64,000 nucleotides of DNA, from positions 434,001 to 498,000 of the forward strand of contig NZ_VDUY01000002.1 in NCBI RefSeq assembly GCF_008039575.1. The letters are read 5' to 3'. Position 1 is the stretch's first letter. Each line of letters begins with the position of its first letter. A program made the translations under genes and the position numbers. Positions 31,720 through 38,850 of this stretch are shown here, piece after piece. Origin of the DNA: Zeimonas arvi. GTDB lineage: Bacteria > Pseudomonadota > Gammaproteobacteria > Burkholderiales > Burkholderiaceae_E. The notes under the pieces are model-generated. The model ran no database searches and had not been told where the DNA came from. It saw only the letters and a list, made by a program, of their open reading frames with translations.

Positions 31720-33254
31720 GCCGCCCGGTCCTTCTGACGTGCCTTGTTGTAGGCGATGTTCCTGGAGCGGATCAGGTTGAGGACATTGCGGGTGATCGGG
31801 ACGTTCGGGGTGCCTTCGAAGGACCAAGCCTGCGGTGGCCAGGTGCCGACGATGTCGCGGTAGAGATTCGACGCCCGGCCCTTCTGCCGATCGGGAGCCG
31901 AATGGGCACGCGCGTAGGTGGCGACCTGCTCCCACAGGTGCCGGCGGTCATCGGCTAGCTTCTTCTTGCCGATGGTGACCTCGCGCATCTCGCCGGGCTC
32001 ATGATCGACCAGCGACAGGCGGCCGCGCTCGTAGCCGCAGGCCATGCACCGCCGTCGGAACGGCGTGAAGCCGCACTTCGGGCAGCCCTTAGGCGCCTCG
32101 TCGGCGTCCTCGTCGCGGCGGATCGCCTTGTCGAGCTTCTCCCCGGCATCCAGGGCGTTGAGGCCCTCATGAAAAATGCGTTCGAAGTCCTCCGCGAAGC
32201 GAAGGATGTTCCCGCTGTGGTCTAGCAGGATGCAGTCGCGCTTTCCCGTCTCGGGCGACGAGCGCAGGCCGCGCCCCCACATCTGGATGGCTGTGCTCAG
32301 GCTCTTGCGCAGGGGCCGACAGTCGACGACGCAACCGACGTCCTGGACGTCGAACCCCTTGGCCAGGGCCTCGACAGAGATCAGCACGCGCAAGAGGGAG
32401 TCCGGCTTGCGGTACTCGGACAGCAGCTGCTCGCGTTCGGCTGGCGTGGTCTCGGCCGTGAACACTCCAGCCATCACGCCGGCATCGTTGAACTGACGGC
32501 AAAGCGCTTCACAGTGCGCGATCGTCGCGCCGAAGATGATCGTCTTCCTACCCTCGCCGAACCTGACCCATTCGGTCACGACGTCACCGATGATCTCCAT
32601 ACCGCGCTGCTCGGCGGCCTTCTCAGTCCATTCACCGTTTGCGGTCTCCGCGCCGGCCATGTCGGGGCGGGTGCAGCTGAATACGCGCATCGGGACCAGC
32701 ACGCCGGATTCGGTGAGCTCGGCCATCGTCACCGCGTTGACGATGCGGGTGAACAGGCGCCCGAGGCCTTTGCTGAACGGCGTGGCCGAGAGCCCAATGA
32801 CCGCCGCACGGCAGTGCGGAATGTGCTCCGTCCACGCCGCGAGCTGCGTGTGCACCTCATCGATCACGACAACGTCCGCCTCCGGCCAGGTGCGCCGGGC
32901 CAAGGTCTGCGCGCTGGCAATCTGGAACGGCATGTCCGGGCTGTATCGCCAGTGATTCGCCTGGATGACGCCATGCGCCGAAAGGCCGTAGCGGTCAGCG
33001 GCAGCCGAGGTCTGGTCGATCAAAGTCGTGCGGTCGCAGACGAACACAGCACGCTTGCCCCGGCGCAGCGCTTCGTGGATCACCCGCAACCCAAGGTAGG
33101 TCTTTCCCGCACCAGTGGGAGCCATGACCAGCTGACAGCGGTGCCCATCGCGGGCGCCCTGGCGCAGCTTCTCGTGAGCGGCCGCCTGGAAGGGCCGGGG
33201 CTCGGGAAAGGTCGAGCTCTCGTACGTCGGGCGGTCGAGAAGATCGGCCTGCAT
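31716..33254 (-). CDS. SF2 DEAD/DEAH-box helicase
   Basis: 512 residues from ATG 33,254. Walker A is MAPTGAGKTYLG, motif II is VVVIDEVHT (DEVH), motif III GLSATPF, and the second RecA domain contains MWGRGLRSSPETGKRDC (motif VI-like). Near residue 395 there is a possible zinc ribbon, CPKCG...CMACG. This helicase type occurs in phage replication modules. It is coupled by 4-nt overlaps to the ParB-like gene before it and the primase after it. Confidence 0.87.
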   Translation of the reverse strand: MQADLLDRPTYESSTFPEPRPFQAAAHEKLRQGARDGHRCQLVMAPTGAGKTYLGLRVIHEALRRGKRAVFVCDRTTLIDQTSAAADRYGLSAHGVIQANHWRYSPDMPFQIASAQTLARRTWPEADVVVIDEVHTQLAAWTEHIPHCRAAVIGLSATPFSKGLGRLFTRIVNAVTMAELTESGVLVPMRVFSCTRPDMAGAETANGEWTEKAAEQRGMEIIGDVVTEWVRFGEGRKTIIFGATIAHCEALCRQFNDAGVMAGVFTAETTPAEREQLLSEYRKPDSLLRVLISVEALAKGFDVQDVGCVVDCRPLRKSLSTAIQMWGRGLRSSPETGKRDCILLDHSGNILRFAEDFERIFHEGLNALDAGEKLDKAIRRDEDADEAPKGCPKCGFTPFRRRCMACGYERGRLSLVDHEPGEMREVTIGKKKLADDRRHLWEQVATYARAHSAPDRQKGRASNLYRDIVGTWPPQAWSFEGTPNVPITRNVLNLIRSRNIAYNKARQKDRAA

Positions 33255-34171
33255 CACACCCTCGCCTTCTCGATGCGCTCGAGCTTCAGGCGCCACGAGC
33301 GCGCCAGGCGCTTGGCCTCGGCGGCCTCGTTCATCAGGCCCGCCTGGCGCTCACGCAGCACGCGAACCTCGGCCTGCAGCTGGTGAATCTGGCGGCGCGC
33401 CTCGGCCATTTGGTCGCTTGCGTCGACGAGCTTCGAAAGGCTCTCGATCTTGTCCTGGGCTTCTTCCAACATCACCGTCTGCTCGGCCAGGACCTCGCGC
33501 AGCTCCGCCAGTTCAGGGGCGGAGGCGGACGCCTCCTGCGGCTTGCTGCCGGGCTCGGCGTGATCGCCGGTGGAATCCGGGCCCCCTGCCTGGCCGGCGC
33601 TCGATTCCTCGGGCGGGGTCGCTGCAGTGGAATCCGATTCCAGTGACGGGGTGGAGTCGGACTCCAGTGACGGGGTGGAATCCGATTCCACCTTGTTGGC
33701 GGCCGACCTGTTCCTGGCCTCCTGCTGGCGCTGGGCAACCTCCGGCCGGCGCAGTGCTGCGACCATCGGATGACCGACGGCACAGGCTTCGGCAATCTGG
33801 CGATCGGACCACTTAGACCACTCGGCGTCCGCCAGCAGCGTCAGGACTGCTTTGCGCTTGTCCTCATTAGTTCGGCGCAGCCCGTGGGCCGCGTTCGCGC
33901 CGACCGACCAGAGCACGGCGTCACGCAGCGTGCCCTGCCGGACATCGGCCATCAGCGTGAGGGCGCCGATTTTTCGGTGGGCGAAAAGCCGGTGAAACCC
34001 GTCGACAAGCCAATGGTCGGATCCGTCGTGAAAGACGGTCACCGGGGGCAGCTCGCCGCCGGCAGTGAGCACCTCCGCGTACTCGTCGACCGTGGCCTGG
34101 TTGAACGCGGCTCGGGGCTGCGTACCGCCGTCGATGCGGATCGCGGCGATCTTGAGCTGCTGCGCCGTCAC
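33254..34171 (-). CDS. ParB-like DNA-binding protein with internal repeat and coiled coil
   Basis: 305 residues from GTG 34,171, chosen for GGAGGTG 5 nt upstream. Residues ~10-85 are a ParB/Srx domain: GGELPPVTVFHDGSDHWLVDGFHRLFAHR. A helix-turn-helix-like segment follows (WSDRQIAEACAVGHPMVAAL). Residues ~155-180 contain the repeat SLESDSTP, encoded by three spaced DNA palindromes. The last ~85 residues are coiled coil. It probably binds island DNA for replication or partition. It lies inside the coupled alpA-to-primase operon. Confidence 0.82.
   Translation of the reverse strand: MTAQQLKIAAIRIDGGTQPRAAFNQATVDEYAEVLTAGGELPPVTVFHDGSDHWLVDGFHRLFAHRKIGALTLMADVRQGTLRDAVLWSVGANAAHGLRRTNEDKRKAVLTLLADAEWSKWSDRQIAEACAVGHPMVAALRRPEVAQRQQEARNRSAANKVESDSTPSLESDSTPSLESDSTAATPPEESSAGQAGGPDSTGDHAEPGSKPQEASASAPELAELREVLAEQTVMLEEAQDKIESLSKLVDASDQMAEARRQIHQLQAEVRVLRERQAGLMNEAAEAKRLARSWRLKLERIEKARV
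33628..33690. repeat. Three 15-bp palindromes at 24-bp period inside the parB-like gene
   Basis: TGGAATCCGATTCCA at 33,628-33,642 and 33,676-33,690, and TGGAGTCGGACTCCA at 33,652-33,666. The middle copy differs at two arm positions that change together, preserving the palindrome, and all differences are silent in the protein. Regular palindromes in a ParB-like gene could be its own binding array (parS- or iteron-like). Confidence 0.6.
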
Positions 34172-34317
34172 GGGCACCTCCGCGACGCGCGCTCGTACTG
34201 AAGCGCCCACCACGCCAGCGACACCGACCGCCAGCGGATCGCGCGGCGGGCGAAGCCCAAGAGCAGGCCGGCGAGCGCGACGCTATTGCGGGCAGCCCCG
34301 GTCACTAGGCCAGTCAT
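34168..34317 (-). CDS. 49-residue ORF coupled between alpA and the ParB-like gene
   Basis: ATG at 34,317 overlaps the alpA stop (ATGA); its own TGA overlaps the parB-like GTG (GTGA). The peptide begins MTGLVTGAARNSVALAGLL and ends in Trp/Arg-rich sequence; it has one short hydrophobic stretch (~residues 13-22) and strong positive charge. No family is recognised. The exact fit of both overlaps in an operon where every junction is a 4-nt overlap is the main support. Confidence 0.5.
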   Translation of the reverse strand: MTGLVTGAARNSVALAGLLLGFARRAIRWRSVSLAWWALQYERASRRCP

Positions 34318-34640
34318 GCGGACACCGCGGCGGCGGCATTGGAACGCTTGCGGCCGCGAGCTGCGACGGGCGCCGCCTCTGCGCCCCCGGTGTCCTCGAT
34401 GTGCTGCTCGGCCGCACGCTTGGGGTCAGTGGCGGCCGCACCCGCAGAGGCCACGGTCACGCGCGGCCTAGACGCGATCCACTCGTGAAGCTCGCTCTCA
34501 AGGAACCCGACCGACCTCGCGCTGAGCTGGATCGCCTTCGGGAACGTCCTGCTGCTACGCCGAAGGTCATCCAGGCTCGACACGGCCAACCCTAAGATCT
34601 TTGCCGCTTCTGGCTTCCGAAGTATCCGCATGGCTTCCAT
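34314..34640 (-). CDS. AlpA-family transcriptional regulator
   Basis: 108 residues from ATG 34,640; a second ATG is at 34,631. The N-terminal ~60 residues (MRILRKPEAAKILGLAVSSL, then FPKAIQLSARSVGFLESELHEWIASR) are the AlpA/MerR-like winged helix. The C-terminal ~45 residues are Ala-rich and disordered. In PICIs and P4 relatives AlpA switches on excision and replication genes, which fits its place at the head of the coupled replication operon. Confidence 0.85.
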   Translation of the reverse strand: MEAMRILRKPEAAKILGLAVSSLDDLRRSSRTFPKAIQLSARSVGFLESELHEWIASRPRVTVASAGAAATDPKRAAEQHIEDTGGAEAAPVAARGRKRSNAAAAVSA

Positions 34641-34681
34641 CTCTCTCGGCAGTCCTTGCCTGACGAAAGGAGACCATGCGA

Positions 34682-34758
34682 AACCCACCCAAGCGCAACC
34701 CACCCAACCCCCCCAAGTTTTGGGGTGGTTTCTTGGGGTGGTTTCTTGGGGTGGTTTT
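34682..34758. repeat. Iteron-like repeats upstream of alpA
   Basis: TTGGGGTGGTTTC occurs three times in tandem at exact 13-bp period (34,720, 34,733, 34,746; last base differs). On the other side two AACCCACCCAA(G/C) copies (34,682 and 34,697) are similar in the inverse orientation. Position before the replication operon suggests an operator or replication origin. The strand asymmetry is strong (G/T on plus). A 63-codon plus-strand ORF with a good Shine-Dalgarno also crosses it, so coding cannot be excluded. Confidence 0.5.
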
Positions 34759-34789
34759 GAGGGGAGTGCGCGCTCTGAAGTCGAAACGC

Positions 34790-35551
34790 CTACTCGGGCG
34801 AGCGATCCATGATCAGACGGTCACGACGCAGGCGATCCCAGGCGTGCTGGAACACCTTGCCGGCTGACGGAAAGAGGGATGCGTGGTGCTCCTCGACGAA
34901 GCGCTTCACCTGAGCACGAACACCTCCGCCTCGGCCGCCACGACTGGGGGGAAGTCGAAGCGGGTCGTGCTCCAGCGCCCGGATCGCAGCGAGGATGGCC
35001 GCATCTTGCGACTCTGCGCGGCTCCGCGGCTTGTTGGGAATCGCTGGCAGATCGTCTTGCCCGGCCCCCTCAGCGTCTGGCTGCTCCGCCACCTCGGCAG
35101 GCTCCACGCACTGCTCGGCCACAGGCTGCTTTTCTGTCGACGCGCGCTCAGGAGGGCTCACCGCAGTCGCGATGCCCCAGGGATCGGCGAGCGTAACCAC
35201 GTCGTCTAAGCGAACGAGCGCGCCGAGGAGCTCGACATCGTTAAGAGATGAAAGGTGCGAAGGAAGTGCTACGCCCGTGCGCGGGTTGTATAGCTTCAAA
35301 TCACCCCGCCGAACGGCCAGCCTGATCGCTTTTCCGGCGTCTCGCTCGGCCAGCACCTGTTCCACCGAAACCCTGGGAGGATCCGCCTTCAATGGGCCGC
35401 TGTCAGGTGGAACAGAATTCGCTGGCTCGGGCAGCTGCATCACGGCCCGTCTATGCGCGGCGTAGAAGTCGATGGCGTCCAGAACGGACACGAAGCCATC
35501 GACTGGTACTCGCGCCTTCGGCGGCCCGCCGCCGCCTCGCTGATCCTGCAT
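34790..35551 (-). CDS. Hypothetical island protein
   Basis: 253 residues from ATG 35,551 (AAGGG 6 nt upstream). Middle part SVEQVLAERDAGKAIRLAVRRGDLKLYNPRTG looks like a DNA-binding-type helix pair; residues ~135-175 are acidic and disordered; the C-terminus VRAQVKRFVEEHHASLFPSA, then FQHAWDRLRRDRLIM is basic helical. Such proteins are frequent near AlpA in islands, but I do not know the function. Confidence 0.6.
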   Translation of the reverse strand: MQDQRGGGGPPKARVPVDGFVSVLDAIDFYAAHRRAVMQLPEPANSVPPDSGPLKADPPRVSVEQVLAERDAGKAIRLAVRRGDLKLYNPRTGVALPSHLSSLNDVELLGALVRLDDVVTLADPWGIATAVSPPERASTEKQPVAEQCVEPAEVAEQPDAEGAGQDDLPAIPNKPRSRAESQDAAILAAIRALEHDPLRLPPSRGGRGGGVRAQVKRFVEEHHASLFPSAGKVFQHAWDRLRRDRLIMDRSPE

Positions 35552-35681
35552 GCGCACCCCTTCTCGGTGCCCTTCAAGGAGAACCCCCGGCAGCGAGTGA
35601 AGGTGACTCGTGTTCAGCTGGCCGGCCTAGCCGGGGGCAGTCCAGTCTATCGCGCTAAGTGCAGCACAGGTGCAGCGCGCC

Positions 35682-36515
35682 TCAGGTTTCCTCCGGTTCA
35701 CTGAGCATCGAAGATCCTCCGTCATCTGCGGGAGAAACCGCCTCCGACGGCTGCACAGCCGGCTCCTCTAGCAACGGGCCGTACTCCTGCTCCCACCGTG
35801 CGCAGAGCGGCTTGGAGACCTCGAGCAGGTAAGCGCCGAACTCCTGGATCCCTTTCGGCCTCCGACTGAGGTCGCGCGACGGAAGAATGCGCGAGAACGC
35901 GAGCGCAGCACGGACAAGTAGATGCGCGTTCGGCGCGGAAAACATGACGAATCGATTCTCAACGCCGACATGAAACTGCGGATGCATGATGGGCTCGGAG
36001 AACGATGCTCCCGGGTGCACCGCCTGGTCGCGAAATCGGTAGACCTCCTTCAGTACCGAACGCAGGTTCGTCGTCCCCTGCTTCCTGAGCCCAAAGGATC
36101 GCCGCAGCTGCTCGGCGACCACCATGTACCGAGTGCGCCGCTTCTTCGGGTTTCCTGTCGGCTTCGGACGCGGCGGAGGGTCTCGATCGATAGTCGCGGC
36201 ATAGAGTGCCTCGAAGAAGGTCGCGGCGGCGACGGTCGCCTGCATCGCCGCCTTGAACTCCCGATCGAGAGCCTCGCCGAACTCCCGATTTCCGGATCCA
36301 ACCGAAGCGGTATGCGCCTCGTCGAGGCGATCAACCGCAATCTCAAGCCAATGGATGCAAGTGTCGAGCTGCAGCTCGACACTCCGGACTTCCATTGCCT
36401 GCGGACCCTTCGGACCGAGAGAGAGCACCAAGCCGCCCGCGGGAATGCGAAGTCGGACTCCACGCGAAACATGAATTCCTCCGGCCGCCGTCGGCGTCTT
36501 CGGCGGGCTGCTCAT
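35682..36515 (-). CDS. Putative HEPN-like protein coupled to the integrase
   Basis: 277 residues; ATG overlaps the integrase stop by 4 nt. Helical throughout (~40-110 and 130-260). Residues 162-167 read R-D-Q-A-V-H, matching the R-x4-H signature of HEPN RNases, inside LKEVYRFRDQAVHPGAS. The N-terminal helix bundle with CIHWLEIAVDRLDEAH is compatible with HEPN. HEPN proteins are often RNases of toxin or defence systems. Assignment is by motif only. The C-terminal ~30 residues are disordered. Confidence 0.55.
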   Translation of the reverse strand: MSSPPKTPTAAGGIHVSRGVRLRIPAGGLVLSLGPKGPQAMEVRSVELQLDTCIHWLEIAVDRLDEAHTASVGSGNREFGEALDREFKAAMQATVAAATFFEALYAATIDRDPPPRPKPTGNPKKRRTRYMVVAEQLRRSFGLRKQGTTNLRSVLKEVYRFRDQAVHPGASFSEPIMHPQFHVGVENRFVMFSAPNAHLLVRAALAFSRILPSRDLSRRPKGIQEFGAYLLEVSKPLCARWEQEYGPLLEEPAVQPSEAVSPADDGGSSMLSEPEET

Positions 36516-37897
36516 ACTGTCCGCACCAGCGGCACCACCTTGCCCGCCTGGGATCCGTCGAGGATGTCCGCGTATGCCTGCAGCATGATCCGGCGCTGCG
36601 GCAGGTACTCGGCCTTGTTGTACGCCCGCTCCTGCTGCTCGTCCGATTTCTCGTGGGCCAGCTGCGCGTGGACGACATCCCCGGGGAAGCCAGCTTCGCG
36701 CAGGATGGTCATGGCCAGGTGCCGAAACCCATGGCCAGTCTGGCGCCCTTTGTAACCCAGGTCGTCGAGGGCGTACAGCATCGTGTTCTCGCTCATGAAT
36801 GCGCCCAGCTTCCGGCTGTGCGGGAACACCCGCTCGTCATCTAGGCGCAGAGCCTTGAGCTCACGCAGCACCTCGACCACTTGGCGGGAGAGCGGGACGA
36901 CGTGATCCTCGGCGGGGCGATCACCGCGTTGCTTCACCTTCATCCTGGCTGCCGGGACGGTCCAGGTCGGCGCGACGCCCTCGAGGTCGAACTCCTCCCA
37001 GCGCGAGAACCGCAACTCGCCAGTCCGCACGAACGTGTAGGCCATCACCAGCAGTGCCGCCCGGGTCACTGGCGACCCCTGGTAGCCTCGGATGGCACGC
37101 ATCAAGCCCGGCGCCTCGGCGGGCCGAACGTGCGGCAGGTTTCTCGGCGGATTGACCTTCTTCGCCGCGGCGATCCGCTTCGTAGTCTCGCGGTAGGTCG
37201 GCATCACGACATCTGCGGGTGCGTAGCCCTGCAGCACCGCGTAGTGCCAGATACCGGCGAGCCGCCGACGCACTTTGTTGGCAGTTTCGTGTTTCCCAGC
37301 AACGGCAAGGCGGTCGATCACGTCGACGATATCGGCGCTCGTGACGCTCGCGATACCCCTGCTCCCTATGTACGGGTAGACGTGATCGACCAGCGACTGA
37401 TGCAACTGCTGGACGGTCCGGGCGGCACGGCCGCGGCAGTGGATGTCCGCCCAAGTATTCCCGACACGCTCCACCGTCCAGTGATCCGCCAGGCGCTCCG
37501 CGCGCTTCACCTCCGCCGCAGCCTTGCGCGCTGCCCGCTCGGCCCGCGCCTTCGCGCGAACGGCGGCGGCTCCTTCCCGGACGCGGGCGGCCTCGAGCGC
37601 CTTAGCGTCAGCCGGCCGGATGCCCTGTCGGAGCAGCTCGCGACAGCGGTCGCGCTCGAGGCGAGCGCCCGCCAGCGACATCGTCCCGCGAGTACCGCCG
37701 GCATGCTGGTACACGCCTAAGGCCACGGTACCGCGCTTGCCGTCAAGCTGGTAGTCAAAGCGCCAGAGCCGCGACCCGTTCGGGTTGACCAGAAGGTAGA
37801 GCCCGGCGCCATCGCTGGCCTTGTAGGGCTTGTCCCTGGAGGCCAGGGCCCGTACCGCCTTGTCCGTGAGCTTCACCGTGCCTGTCCGTCCACTCAT
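36512..37897 (-). CDS. int: Tyrosine integrase, P4/DUF4102 type
   Basis: 461 residues. N-terminal DUF4102 arm-binding domain (KLTDKAVRALASRDKPYKAS..., residues ~8-105), charged linker (~105-140), core-binding domain (~140-245) and catalytic domain. Catalytic residues: R291 in VRTGELR, H389 and R392 in GHGFRHLAMT, H415 in LAHEKSD and nucleophile Y426 in AYNKAEYL. It reads away from the tRNA-Leu attachment site, the usual geometry. It would integrate the island at the tRNA 3' end. Confidence 0.95.
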   Translation of the reverse strand: MSGRTGTVKLTDKAVRALASRDKPYKASDGAGLYLLVNPNGSRLWRFDYQLDGKRGTVALGVYQHAGGTRGTMSLAGARLERDRCRELLRQGIRPADAKALEAARVREGAAAVRAKARAERAARKAAAEVKRAERLADHWTVERVGNTWADIHCRGRAARTVQQLHQSLVDHVYPYIGSRGIASVTSADIVDVIDRLAVAGKHETANKVRRRLAGIWHYAVLQGYAPADVVMPTYRETTKRIAAAKKVNPPRNLPHVRPAEAPGLMRAIRGYQGSPVTRAALLVMAYTFVRTGELRFSRWEEFDLEGVAPTWTVPAARMKVKQRGDRPAEDHVVPLSRQVVEVLRELKALRLDDERVFPHSRKLGAFMSENTMLYALDDLGYKGRQTGHGFRHLAMTILREAGFPGDVVHAQLAHEKSDEQQERAYNKAEYLPQRRIMLQAYADILDGSQAGKVVPLVRTV

Positions 37898-37910
37898 ATT
37901 CTGTGCCCGA

Positions 37911-37963
37911 GATACCGTAGGAGGGCACTTTATCGGCGAGATACCGAGGTCTGATACCGTAGG
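37911..37963. repeat. Right-end GATACCG motifs (candidate integrase arm sites)
   Basis: GATACCGTAG (37,911), GATACCGAGG (37,940) and GATACCGTAGG (37,953) lie between the int start and attR, in the same orientation as two copies at the left end. One further internal copy, CATACCGTA, is at 21,912. Confidence 0.5.
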
Positions 37964-38052
37964 TTAAGTCCGGCTGTCCCTGCGACTTCTCGTGATTCCT
38001 CGGCAGAATCCTATCCTGTAAAGGATTGATTCACAATGGGATCTTGAAACAG

Positions 38053-38075
38053 AAAAACCCCTTATCGGGGCTTTT
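38053..38075 (-). terminator. Terminator between tRNA-Leu and the integrase
   Basis: On the minus strand CCCC, loop GATAA, GGGG, TTTTT, 23-45 nt after the tRNA 3' end. It belongs to the island side of attR and would stop tRNA transcription before int. Confidence 0.6.
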
Positions 38076-38097
38076 CGGTGATCTTCGGTGTTCAAAG

Positions 38098-38114
38098 TGG
38101 TGCGCGGACCGGGA
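38098..38114. repeat. attR: 17-bp repeat in tRNA-Leu 3' end
   Basis: TGGTGCGCGGACCGGGA, identical to 18,542-18,558. It covers the CCA, the 3' acceptor strand and the start of the T arm. Confidence 0.85.
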
Positions 38115-38182
38115 CTCGAACCCGGACGCCTTGCGGCCGCGGATTTTAAGTCCGCTACGGCTACCGATTTCGTCATCCGCGC
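38098..38182 (-). tRNA. tRNA-Leu (anticodon UAA)
   Basis: On the minus strand the acceptor GCGCGGA pairs with TCCGCGC, followed by A and an encoded CCA. The anticodon arm is GCGGA-CTTAAAA-TCCGC, giving anticodon TAA. A long variable arm and the T arm with GTTCGAGTC are typical of class II tRNA-Leu. 85 nt with CCA. It is intact after island integration because the element carries a copy of the 3' end. Confidence 0.96.
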
Positions 38183-38216
38183 GCTGGCCGACCAATGATA
38201 CCGGCCGCCGCGGACC

Positions 38217-38834
38217 TCAGAAGCCCGACAGGCCCTTGCCGCCATCGCGCGCCGAACCCTGCAGGTGGACCGTGCAGTTGACCAGCAGCGCCTCGTGCGG
38301 CGCGGCCGGCGCCAGCACGGTGACCGAGGTGTTCGCCAGGCTGGCGGGCGCATCGACGCCCGCGGCCAGGCGCGCATGCCGCGCGAGCAGCGTCCGGATG
38401 ACCAGCCCGTGGGTCACCACGACCAGGTCGCCAGCAAGCGCGGCCCGCAGCGCGAGGATCTCCCCGAAGGCGCGGGCCACCCGAGCCTCGAACTCGGCCA
38501 CCGACTCCCCCAGGGGCGGGGCGTCGGGCGTGGCCAGCGGGTCGTAGCCGAGATCGTCGTAGGCGCGGCCACGCAGGGCGCCGAAATTGCGCTCCTGCAG
38601 CAGAGCGGTCGTGCGCAGATCCAGCCCGGTGGCAGCCGCGATCGCGGTGGCGGTCTCGAAGGCGCGCGGCAGGTCGCTGCTCAGGACGGCGGCAGGCCCC
38701 GCGCGCGCCGCCAGCCGGCGCGCGACCGCCTCGGCCTGCGCCCTGCCCCGTTCGCTCAGCGGCGTGTCGGCCGGCTGGATCACGCGCGCCGCGTTCAGCG
38801 AGGTTTCACCGTGACGGATCAGGACGATGCTCAT
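38217..38834 (-). CDS. Histidine phosphatase family protein
   Basis: 205 residues from ATG 38,834. IVLIRHGETSLN carries the catalytic RHG; the second His is in VVTHGLVIR and the acid in LLQERNFGALRG. The phosphoglycerate-mutase-like fold covers sugar-phosphate and alpha-ribazole phosphatases; substrate unknown. It lies 16 bp after the thiolase gene in the same direction, probably cotranscribed. Confidence 0.9.
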   Translation of the reverse strand: MSIVLIRHGETSLNAARVIQPADTPLSERGRAQAEAVARRLAARAGPAAVLSSDLPRAFETATAIAAATGLDLRTTALLQERNFGALRGRAYDDLGYDPLATPDAPPLGESVAEFEARVARAFGEILALRAALAGDLVVVTHGLVIRTLLARHARLAAGVDAPASLANTSVTVLAPAAPHEALLVNCTVHLQGSARDGGKGLSGF

Positions 38835-38850
38835 GCCGGCGCTCCTCCGA

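Larger units (their letters stand above)
18542..38114. mobile_element. tRNA-Leu-integrated phage-satellite-like island (~19.6 kb)
   Basis: The boundaries are a 17-bp direct repeat, TGGTGCGCGGACCGGGA, at 18,542-18,558 and 38,098-38,114. The right copy is the 3' end of an intact tRNA-Leu including CCA. The integrase lies next to the right end and reads inward. Motifs of the type GATACCGTAG cluster at both ends. Gene content is int, HEPN, unknown, alpA, small ORF, parB-like, DEAH helicase, Toprim primase, two small terminases, C4-type RNA and two toxin-antitoxin pairs. No capsid, portal, large terminase, tail or lysis gene is visible. This composition is known from PICI and P4-like satellites; that the element is mobilised by helper phages is inference. 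Confidence 0.85.

Noticed and set aside
34676-34867. 63-codon plus-strand ORF with AAAGGAG Shine-Dalgarno, N-rich then hydrophobic
   Set aside because: Not listed as a gene: it runs through the tandem repeats and overlaps the convergent gene at 34,790 by 78 bp; it remains a possible alternative reading of the repeats.
18535-38049. GATCTTGAA 9-bp match near both island ends
   Set aside because: It lies at different distances and on different sides of the 17-bp repeats, so it is not part of the att core; probably chance.
18542-38114. Complete prophage
   Set aside because: No capsid, portal, tail, large terminase, holin or lysozyme gene can be found; two small terminases alone do not make a phage.
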